A DNA stretch of 64,000 bases from Elysia chlorotica. Taxonomy: Eukaryota; Mollusca; Gastropoda; Plakobranchidae. A program made the position numbers and the translations under genes. The notes below the pieces were generated by a model, which was not told the origin of the DNA, searched no databases, and saw only the letters and a program-made list of their open reading frames with translations. Of this stretch, positions 25,399 through 37,300 are shown piece after piece. Location: assembly GCA_003991915.1 (NCBI GenBank), contig RQTK01000011.1, positions 1,240,995 through 1,304,994 of the forward strand, written 5' to 3'. Positions within the stretch are counted from its first letter, which is position 1, and each line of letters opens with the position of its first letter.

Positions 25399-28300
25399 CT
25401 AAAAGAAAAATTTGCTCTCAGGTGACAAGAAAACTAGGCAGGACAAAACACTCCGCTATTAATTATGTTGCCGAATGTCGAGGCTTCATAAATCCAAAAA
25501 AATCATACTCCTGTTGATGGAAAGATACAGTGGTACGTTAAAGATAGCAACCAAATTTCAATCATTCCGACAAACAGATCACTGTACATATTAATTTTTT
25601 TTCTTAGAATTGTAAGTTTAGGGTATGAGATTTCGCAAGATTAGTTATTCCACTTTGATAAAAAGCATGTCTTGAAAGATGCTCAACAAGCAGAAATCTC
25701 ATATTTAAAATTTGTAGTGGATCCAAAAATAATAGTTTTGTTCATTCACGCACTAAAAATACCTAACAAATTTGACTCTTTGCTAACCCCTAGTTGGATT
25801 TTAGCATCTTTGTACTTAGGTCTACTACTCAAAGGTTTATAAGTACAACATTGCTGTAGCCTTCTTATTCGCGTTATTATTGTTACAACACACCGTAAGC
25901 TACCACTTGTTATCAGCAGAAATGAAGAAAAAATCGTTACAAATAATAATAAATGTCATCACTGGATAAAATAATGTTGGAAGCTGATTGGAGCTATTAA
26001 TAATTCTAGGGCAAGCTATACATAGCTCTAAATTAAACCATGATTTAGGCGAGTTCATTTAAAGTTCTATTAATAAGCTATAGCGTGTAAGCACTTGTAC
26101 AAAGAGTATCATTTTTGTTACGCAAAAGTGCCCCAATGCAAAGATTGCGATGAAATTATCCCAATTTTGTTAAAAGTTTTATTATGACGCCAAAGAGCTA
26201 TGGACTACCTGTATATTTTTAAAGTTAACTTTTAAATATTCCTTACTATTAGTTTAAACTTACTCGAAGTGGTCTTGTGTCATAGTCCAGTTACTTTCCT
26301 TTGTCTCTGCAATACAAAAGGAATAGGATGGTGTTCAGGGGAAGGGGCAAGATATGCGATGTAGTAAAGGAAAGCAGACTGGAGGGAGAAATTATTTGAA
26401 AAATGAGCAAATTGTGCATTTTAAAAGTGAATATTGCGGGTAAAGGATAACAGAAGTTAAAAATAGGTTTAAAAAATCCACCGCAGGCCATATTATTTGA
26501 AATAGCTTTATGACCGTTTAAATTAATACACAGTGCTTAACCTGATCGTTTTCAATTTGTAATTATTTTAATTATAGATAAATTCCTACGATGGTTTATA
26601 ATTACTTTACTACTTTTAACACGTACGAGTTAACAAAATAATAACTTACAGCATTTTCTTCTTGGGCTCCCCCTTGATTGCCCTACAGGAGAAGGAACAT
26701 ATAACAACAACAAAATTAATATGCCATCTTTCTTAATAACCAGAGTTAAAACTTAAATAAAATTGTAATTATTCATGGGATAGAAAGCTTAGCTTGCGCG
26801 TTTAAATGATATTTAAAAGAAACATAAAGATTAGGCCTACTCAACAGAGGTTGAAAATTCGATGTGCTAAATGATGGTGAAGGAAAGAGGGGATAAAATT
26901 TAAATGTCTTGAAATGAATAAATGGGCATTCCAAAAACGCTACATAGAGAAAAATGAAAATTAAATAACGGCTTTATATAAATATATTGAATAAAACTGT
27001 ACATCGTGGAAACAAAATAAATCTTTGATAAGTTTTACGAACCTAAATTTTAGCGAATAATTTGATAATTATGGAAATAGGCCTCAAGATGTTTTGTGTT
27101 TGTCCAAGACATTGGGTGAAATGCGCGAACATGGCGTAGCCTTCGTCTCGTCGTAAGCCTTCCTATTCTTATACTGTTACGACGAGACGTTAGCTACGTC
27201 TTGTTTGTGCATTATAGCCATTGTTTCTGAGGCCTCTACAAACTAAAAATGTGCAATGAAATCCAAAACTTTTTTTCCAGTTTAACTCTCAATTCAGCCC
27301 AAACTAAAAATAATTATTATTTTGCATTATTGAAAAAATTAAATAACTTACTCTGTGCTCTCTTTGGTGCACATTGTCTGGCTGGTTCTGTAAAAAAAAA
27401 AAACAATATTATTGGGTTTTATGTTTGGGATTATGTTCAGGAGAAAAACCTTTAATGTGCAATGAAATCCAATACCCCTTTTTTATCATAAAAATGAACT
27501 ATAATTATTGTGTTTTTGATTCCGTAAAAAATATGAGCTTACTATATGCTGGTTTCTTTGGTGCGCAATTTCTGACTGGTCCTGTAAAAAAAAAAAGAAA
27601 ATAATGGGTTTTTTTAGATGTTCAGGAGAAAGCTTTAACTGGTAATCTATTGGTAGACAATGGTTATTCTACTTTTGGCAACCTTTCATCGAACCCAAAT
27701 GATTTAAAATAGTATGTTCATATCTGAAGGGGTGTATATTTTAGAGAACTAAAATTAAAGTAACATAAACAACTTCTCAAACAAAATTGGAAATCCTTCC
27801 TCCTTGTCTTAAGAAAAGGAACTTAGGCAATGGGAATTGCATTTTGTGTATCAATCAAAATAAACCTGTGTTATTAAATTCAATACCTTATTTTCCAAAT
27901 AAAACTCTTTTTTCAAATATAACTTTCTTTATTCAGTCCAAACTGAAATTTATTATTTTGTTCTTTCTTTTTGTAAAAAATTCAAAAAACTTACTGGAAG
28001 TAAGAATCTAGAGGCAATAAAAAGACAACAGTTTTCCACTACCTTTTCATAACTTACTTTTAATCGAAGCTCATCTGACTTAAAATGGAATCTTCATATC
28101 TGAGTGAGTGTGCATTCTTACATAACTAAGATCAAAGCAGCATTCACAGCCTCTCAAACAAATTCACGAATTCTTTAACCAAATACCTTGTCTTAAGAAG
28201 AGGAGCATATGTTTTTTGTGGATTCCTACTCAAACATAAACAATTAGGTTCTATCCTTTTTTCCCCCAAATATAACCCTCTTTATCCAGCCAAAAATATT

Positions 28301-31300
28301 ATTTTGGTTTGCTTCCGTAAAAAATAAAATAACTTAATGGGTGCAACTCTCTTTGGTGTGCATTACGGACTAGTTCTGTGCTTCCGTAAGAAATATGAGC
28401 TTACTATATGCTGGTTTCTTTGGTGCCCAATGTCTGACTGGTCCTGTAAAAAAAAGAAAATAATGTTGTTTTTTTAGATGTTCAGGAGAAAGCTTTAACT
28501 GGTAATCTATTGGTCGACAATGGTTATTCTACTTAACTTTTGGCAACCTTTCATCGAACCCGAAATGATTTAAAATGGTATGTACATATCTGAAGGAGTG
28601 TATATTTTAGAGAACTAAGATAAGTAGCATTAACAACTTCTCAAACAAAATTACAAATCCTTCCTCCTTGTCTTAAGAAAAGGAACTTACGCAATGGGAA
28701 TTGTATTTTGTGTATCAATCAAAATAAACCTGTGTTTATTGTCTTCCAAATATAACTCTTTTTTTTTTCAAATATAAATCTCTTTATTCAGCCCAAACTG
28801 ACATTGATTTTTTTTTGTTCTTTCTTTTTGTAAAGAATTTAAGTTACTTACTGGGTGCAACTCTCTTTGGTGCGCATTTCCGGACTGGTGCTGCAAACAA
28901 AAATAAATGGGTTTTATGTTTCGGAGACAGATTTCAGTGAATTCAGTTATACCCTCTCCACACACACTTTTGTGTCTGTACTCCTCGAGAAAATGTGTGA
29001 TACTTTGAGATCTTAGTATGTGCTATTTACACGTTGATAATAATTCTATTTTTATATTCAAAAGGGTTTTATATTGTTTTTTTATATACGATTATAAGTG
29101 CAAACACCTTTTCTTCTTCAGTTAAATGCCTTTATAAAACATTTATGATACATAAACCTGACCATATTCTTTTGAGAATGACGGTTTGACATGAGCTTAG
29201 TATCAAAAGAAAAACAAAACAAAAAGTAGTTTGGAAAATCATTTTCATAAAAACCTACTTGGCTTGTGGGGAGGAGGGCATGCTCGTTTAGGTTGTGGCT
29301 CTGAAACAAAAAGAGCATTTATTTTAGTGGAATATATGTAAGTTAAGGATTTTCCAAATAAAACTTCAATAATCCTTATATAAAATTTGAGTGGACTAAA
29401 AATGCCGATAGGTATGAAAAATTATTAACAATCACGGTAATGATAGGTATGAAAAATTATTAACAATCAAAGTAATGACATAATTATTAACAATGAAGTT
29501 TAAAAAAAAACTCATGATGAGAAACACATATTTAGATTTACTGGGAATTTATTTATGGTTTGTAGTACACCTGTGTTATAAAATCCAACACCTTCTTTTC
29601 CAGCTAAAACTCTCTTTATTCTCCCCAATCTAAAAAAAAATAATATTATTTTGTTATTTCTGTTCGTTAAAAATTTCAAATAACTTACTAGGTGCTACTC
29701 TCTTTGGTGGGCATTTCTGGGCTGGTCCTAAAAAAATGGGTTTTATGTTTAGGAGACAGAGTTCAGTAAGAGTCAGGAGGTAATTAAAAGATGATAATTT
29801 TCCTACTTAACTTTTGGAAACTTTTAATCAACGCTCAACTGGCTTAAAATTGTATCTTCACATCCGAAGGAGTGATCATTCTTGCAGAATTAATATCAAA
29901 GCAACATTCACAGCTTTTACAGCCTCTAAACTATGAAAATGTGAGTTCAGTTATACCCTCTCCACACACACTTTTGTGTCTGTACTCCTCGAGAAAATGT
30001 GTGATACTTTGATATCTTAGTATGTGCTATTTAAACGTAGATAATAATTCTATATTATGTTCAAAAGGATTTCATATTTTTTTTTTTTATATAAGATTAA
30101 ATAAAATTATAAGTGCCAACACCTTTTAACCTTCAGTTACTTTATAAAACATTTATCATACATAAAACTGACCATATTCTTTTGAGACTGACGGTTTGAC
30201 ATGAGCTTAGTATCAAAAGAAAACAACAAAAAGTAGTTTGGAAAATCATTTCCATAAAAACCTACTTGGCTTGGGGGGAGGAGGGCATGCTCGTTTAGGT
30301 TGTGGCTCTGAAACAAAAAGAGCATTTATTTTAGTGGTAAATATGTAAGTTAAGGATTTTCCAAATAAAGCTTCTTTAGGAAACAATAATCCTTATATAA
30401 AATTGGAGTGGACTAAAAATGCCGATAAGTATGAAAAATTATTAAAATCAAAGTAATGACATAATTATTAACAATGTAGTTAAAAAAACTCACGATGAGA
30501 AACACACATTTAGATAGAGCCTACTGGGAATTTATTTATGATTTGTAAAAAAAAACAAATGGCTTTTATTGTTAGGAGAAAGACTTAGGTAGTAGTCTAG
30601 AGACAATTAAAGGACACCATTTTTCCACATAAGTTTAAGTAACTTTTAATCCAAGCTCAACTGACTTGAAATTGTATCTTTATATCTGAATGAGTGTGCA
30701 TTCTTACAAAACTAAGATAAAAACAGTATTCATAGTCTCTCAAACAAAGTCACGAATCCTCCACACCAACACCTTGTCTTAAAAAGAGGAGCATACAAAA
30801 TATGCTTGTTGTGTATATACCTATACCTATTTTTCGAATCTTACTCTCTTTCTTCAGCAAATTTTCTTATTAATTTACTTTGCTCCGTAAAAACTAAACA
30901 TACTAGGTACTACTGGCTTCGGTGCTACTGGCTTTGGTGCTACTTTCTTTGGTGCTACTGGCTTTGGTGCTACTTTCTTTGGTGCTACTGTCTTCGGTGC
31001 CATTATAGGGGGTCCGCATTTGAAGATTCGTTCTGCAAAACAAAAACAAATGGGTTTTATTGTTAGGAGAAAGACGTAGTAGTCTAGAGACAATTGAAAA
31101 ACACCAGTTGTCCACATAAGTTTAAGTAACTTTTAATCCAAGCTCAACTGAATTGAAACTGTCTCTATATTTCTGAATGAGTGTGCATTCTTACAGAACT
31201 AAGATTAAAACAGCATTCATAGTCTCTTAAAAAACGTACGAACCCTATACCCTGCACTTTATCTTAGAAAAAGGAACATATGCTTTTTGTGTATGCCTAC

Positions 31301-34300
31301 TAAGACATGTGCAATAAAATTCTATACCTTTTTTCGAATCAAACTCTCTTTCTTCAGCAAAAACAATTATTAATTTACTTTGCTTCCGTAAAAACTAAAC
31401 GTACTAGGTGTAACTTTCTTTGGTGCTACAGTCGGCGGTGGCGTTATAGGCGGTCCGCATTTGTAGACTCGTTCTGCAAAACAAAAACAAAAACAAATGG
31501 GTTTTATTGTTTTCACGAATCCTTTACACCAACACCTTATCTTAGAAAGAGGAACATAATATGCTTTTTGTGTATGCCTACTAAGACAGGTGCAATAAAA
31601 TTCTATACCTTTTTTTCAAATCGAACTCTCTTTCTTCAGCAAAAACAATTATTAATTTACTTTGCTTACGTAAAAACTAAACGTACTAGGTGTAACTTTC
31701 TTTGGTGCTACCGTCGTCGGTGGCGTTATAGGCGGTCCGCATTTGTAGACTCGTTCTGCAAAACAAGAAAACAAAAAACAAATGGGTTTTATTGTTTGTA
31801 GAAATATTTAAGAAGCAGTCTAGAGACAATTGAAAAACACCAGTTTTCCGCATAAGTTTAAGTAAGTTTTAATCCAAGCTCAACTTAATTGAAATTGTCT
31901 CTTTATTTCTGAATGCGTGTGCATTCTTACATAACTAAGATTAAAACAGTATTCATAGGCTCTTAAAGAAATGTACGAATCATAATACCCTACACCTTAT
32001 CTTCGAAAGAGGAACATATGCTTTTTGTGTATGTCTACTAAGACATGTGCAATAAAATTCTATACTTTTTTTTCGAATCGAACTCTCTTTCTTCAGGAAA
32101 AACAATTATTAATTTACTTTGCTTCCGTAAAAACTAAACGTACTAGGTGCAACTTTCTTTGGTGCTTCTTTCTTTGGTGCTACTGGCTTCGGTGCTACTG
32201 GCTTCGGTGCTACTGGCTTTGGTGCTACTGGCTTTGGTGCTACTGGCTTTGGTGCTACTGTCTTTGGTGCTACTGGCTTTGGTGCTACTTTCTTTGGTGC
32301 TACTGGCTTCGGTGCTACTGTCTTCGGTGCTACTGGCTTTGGTGCTACTGGCTTTGGTGCTACTTTCTTTGGTGCTACTGGCTTTGGTGCTACTGGCTTT
32401 GGTGCTACTTTCTTTGGTGCTACTGGCTTCGGTGCTACTGGCTTCGGTGCTACTGTCTTCGGTGCCATTTTAGGTGGTCCGCATTTGAAGACTCGTTCTG
32501 GAAAACAAAAAACGAATGAGTTTTATTGTTTGGAAAAAGACTTAGGTAGTAGTCAAGAGACAAATAAAAGGCACCAATTGTCCACATAAGTTTAATTAAA
32601 TTTTAATCGAAGCTCAACTAACTTGAAATTGTATCTTTATACCTCAATGAGTGTGCATTTTTACAGAAGTAAGATCAAAGCAGCATTCATAGCCTCTTAA
32701 ACAAATTAACAAATCCTTTACCCCAATACCTTGTCTTAAGAAAGGGAACATAATGCTCAACTTAATTTGTCAATTGTAACCCTCTTTATTCAGCCCCATT
32801 TTTTCATTTTGCTTTACTTTCTTTAAAAAATACTTACTAGGTGCAGCTTTCTTTGGTGCTACTGTCTTTGGTGCTACTGTCTTTGGTTCTACTTTCTTTG
32901 GGGCTACTGTCTTTGGTGCTACTTTCTTTGGAGCTACTGTCTTTGGTGCTACTTTCTTTGGTGCTACTTTCTTTGGTGCTACTTTCTTTGGTGCTACTGT
33001 CTTTGGTGATACTTTCTTTGGTGCTACTGTCTTTGGTGCTACTTTCTTTGGTGCTACGTTCTTTGGTGGTACTCTCTTTGGTGCCACTCTTTGTGGTCCG
33101 CATTTCTGGACTGGTTCTGCAAAACAATAACAAAAGGATTTTATGTTTAGGAGAGATATTTAAACAGTAGTCTAGAGCATGTAAAGACAATAGTTTCTTT
33201 ACTTCAATTTTGGCAATTTTTAATCGAAGCTCAACTGACTTGGTATCTTCATATACTAAAGAGTGTGCATTCTTACAGAACTAAGATCAAAGCAGCATCC
33301 ATAGCCTCTCAAACAAATTGACGAATCCTTTAATCCAAAACTTTGTCTTTAGAAAAGGAACATAATGCCCGACTTTATTTTTTCAAGTATAACCCTCTTT
33401 ATTCAGCTATATTATTTTTTTATTTTGCTTTACTTCTTTAAAAATTTAAACTTACTGGGAGCAACTTTCTTTGGTTCAACTTTCTTTGGTGTAACTTTCT
33501 TTGGCGCTACTTTCTTTGGTGCAACTTTCTTTGGTGCTACTTTCTTTGGCGCTACTTTCTTTGGTGCTACTTTCTTTGGCGCTACTTTCTTTGGTGCTTT
33601 TTTCTTTGGTGCTACTGTCTTTGGTTCAACTTTCTTTGGTGCTACTTTCTTTGGCGCTACTTTCTTTGGTGTAACTTTCTTTGGCGCTACTTTTTTTGGC
33701 GCTACTTTCTTTGGTGCTTCTTTCTTTGGTGCTACTTTCTTCGGCGCTACTTTCTTTGGTGCTACTTTCTTTGGTGCTTCCTTCTTTGGTGCTTTCTTCT
33801 TTGGTGCTACTTTCTTTGGTGCGTTTTTCTTTGGCGCTACTTTCTTTGGTGCTTCTTTCTTTGGTGCAACTTTCTTTGGTGCAACGTTCTTTGGTGCTAC
33901 TTTCTTTGGTGCTTCCTTCTTTGGTGCTTCCTTCTTTGGTGCTACTTTCTTTGGCGCTACTTTCTTTGGTGCTACTTTCTTTGGTGCTTCCTTCTTTGGT
34001 GCTTCTTTCTTTGGTGCTACTTTCTTTGGTGCTTCTTTCTTTGGTGCTACTTTCTTTGGCGCTACTTTCTTTGGTGCTACTTTCTTTGGTGCTTCCTTCT
34101 TTGGTGCTACTTTCTTTGGCGCTACTTTCTTTGGTGCGTTTTTCTTTGGCGCTACTTTCTTTGGTGCTACTTTCTTTGGTGCGTTTTTCTTTGGTGCTAC
34201 TTTCTTTGGTGCTACTTTCTTTGGTGCTTCTTTCTTTGGTGCTACTTTCTTTGGTGCTACTTTCTTTGGTGCTTCCTTCTTTGGTTCTACTGTCTTTGGC

Positions 34301-37300
34301 GCAACTTTCTTTGGCGCTACTTTCTTTGGCGCCACTTTCTTTGGCGCTACTTTCTTTGGTGCTGCTTTCTTTGGTGCGAATTTTCGGACTGGTTCTGCAA
34401 AACAAAAACAAATGGTTTTTTTTGTTTAGAAGAAAGGCTTAAGTTTAAATGTAGATGAAATTTAAAGACAACAGTTTTCTACTTTACTTTTGGCAACTTT
34501 TAATTGAAGCTCAACAGACTTAAAATGGTATTCTCATATCTCATATCAGTACAGAGGTAAGTTTCAAGCAACATTCACAGCCTCTCAAACAAATTCACGA
34601 ATCTTTTACCCCAACACCTTGCCTTAAGAAGAGGAGCATATGCTTTTTGTGTATGCCTATAGAAAAGTATGTTATATTAAAAACAAATATCATTATAATT
34701 AGAAAATATGTCAGTTATTTGAACTGCCTGAAAAATTATTTTCTTTTATAGAAGGCCGTTACAAGTCATTCGTCAGATCTTGGGTAGTAAGTACAACTTA
34801 TTGGTAGCGTACGATGCGTCTTTATGTAGTGAGAATACAAAGACTACCGAGACTTTGTACTTACAGCCCGTAAAAATTCAGACACAGAAATTAATAAAGA
34901 TATTACTTTTTTGCAATGATAAAAAGTACTTTTGGAAATGTCCATGAAGACTTACTCGCCTTGGGGCTTTCTGCCTGCAATCGAGGCTAACATGATTTGA
35001 AATTGATTCTTTAATACAACCATCCACATAAATTATTTGTTTTCTTTTTTTAGCAATAAAGCTCAGACTACAATCACTTGAACAAAATATGTTTTTCCTA
35101 TCTAGGGAAAAATGAATTTTTGTGGTGCTTCGAGAAAACCCTTCATAAAGGGAAAATTGTTTAATTAGCTTTGCCACACGTAGATTTTTATTGTATGAGT
35201 ATTTTATTCTTTATTTGAGCTTAAAATCTCAGACTGCTTCTGATGCAGCCCTTTTTTTTAAATTTAAACATGGTACGCAAAGTAGAGATAGAGATCGTCT
35301 CTTAAGAATTGGTACAACACTTAATTGCACAAGTAATTTACAAATTTCCTTTAAGACTTACTTGGCTTAAGGGGTGTTGGCTTTCTGCCTGCGTAGGGGC
35401 ATGTTTGTTTAGGAGGTTCCGCTGTTGAAAAAAATGAAAAAAGATAGTTTTGATTCGTAATTATATACCTTACACTTATAAACTCTGCTTTACTTTAGTC
35501 TCAGCTTAACAACCCTGTCCTTCCCAACAAAGGTTTGCTTGTGTAAAGGCGATTTTAATATCACTTTTTTCATATTTAACTAATTTAAAAAACACACAAA
35601 GGAAAATTAGAAGAAGAAATCACATGCAGAATACGATGAGACTCGACGCACTTAGGAAAAAACAACAACGTAAAAACCCTTAGAGATGAAAAAATATACA
35701 GAGTGTCTGGAAAGAATGGCGTACGACGAATGGGTGTTACCACCATTGAGGTATCAAACACAGTCCTTTACTACGAGCCTTGCCCAACGACTAAGAACTG
35801 CACAAAGAGCTATGGGAAAAATTAATATGCTTGAAACTAAGAAACCAAACGCTGAGATTCCATACTTGAGTAGAGGGCGAACGTATCCTTTGTACGTGTT
35901 TCTCAGAATATTTACATCCGCTTCCCCAGCTAGCTTGCGAAGGAGACAGGTTCTTGTGACACCTTTAATTTAGCAAGATTCTATGTCTGCTTTTCAGATC
36001 ATCCTGGATCAAAAGTTACACCACGATATTTGGAGTTGATTTCTTGGTGAGGTGACTATCTAGTGTGAGAGTTAACTTTTGTTTTTGTGTTGTTAGGATG
36101 GAGATGGTATAGGTGATTTGTTGTGCATTTGCTTTCATAAGTCAGTCCTTTGTCCATCAATCCAATCTCTTCAGAGCAGCTCTTGGAGTCTTGTTTTGGC
36201 TGTTCCTATGTACTCTTCCGCTGCCCAAAGCACAGGATCATCTGCACAAAGAGCTGCTCCGACGACTCTGGGTATGACACTTTGTAGATTGTTGATATTA
36301 TTTTATTGAGAAAAGCGTTGGGAATAAGGAACTTATTTAAGGGACACCATGGTGAAGTATGAGGCGGCGGCTTGTGTCTCTTTGAGCTCTTACTCTCGCT
36401 GGTCTGTCGCAGAAGGGTTGGTTCAGCCATTAGTGCATTTCATCTGTAACTGCACCTTCCCTAAGCTTGTATGACAGGCCCCTATTCTTGACTCTATCGA
36501 AGGCCTTTTCCACATCCACCCATACCACTACTGTGGTTTTCTTTTCTTGAAATCGATCTTCAATACTTTGAGAGGTGAAAGTGATTTGATCTTCGGTTCT
36601 CCTTCCTTTTCTGAACTCTCCGTCCTCCTCAATAAATATGTTATCACTTTGGAGGTGCCATGTGTGTCTTGAGTTCACCATGATCCTCACAGTTTTACAC
36701 AGGCAACTAATAAGAGCAATTGGTCTATAGTTTAAGTCCCCTTGTTAAATGAATTTAATTTTTATCAAAAAGAAATGTACATGTATCTCAATGTCACCAA
36801 AAAGTACATGTCGGATGCTCTGTTTTATCAACTGTGGTCACACACACAAAATCTAGGTTATTTTTAAACATATATTATATATTATGTTTACTGCACTTTA
36901 ACCTTTTAGTTTTCTAAGGCTGGGCCAAAACCGCTTACAAAATGTATTCACAGTTAGTGTATAAAACAATAATTTACAGATTACTCCTGTTTTTCCTTCT
37001 GATAAAAACCCACAACGTTATCGGTTTTATTTAGTTTACCTGGCTTTCCTGGTTTGACTGGCTTTCCTGGTTTCACTGATTTTCCTGGCTTCTTGGATTT
37101 TTCTTGAGCTCTTGGTTTACCTGGCTTTCCTGGTTTTCCTGGTTTTACAGGTTTTCCTGGTTTCTCGGGCTTTCCTGGTTTCACTGGTCTACGGGATAGT
37201 GGTTTCACCGGCTTTCCTAGAAGCGGATCAAAAGGCAAGTCTTTTAAATGCAACTCTTTATTTTCATAACGTATAATTTAAGTCTTTCTAAAGACTATTT

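Noticed and set aside
25230-25517. 95-codon plus-strand open frame
   Set aside because: No motif; overlaps the last exon and poly(A) signal of the minus-strand gene.
30904-34394. Histone H1 or protamine-like protein from the APKK repeats
   Set aside because: Composition is similar, but the exons share phase and layout with the secreted gene, carry extracellular-style Cys, and no globular H1 domain is present.
33365-34429. 354-codon plus-strand frame of FFGAT repeats
   Set aside because: It mirrors the 15-base minisatellite. The minus strand has AG/GT borders, matching phase and unique flanking residues shared with neighbouring exons; the plus frame has none.
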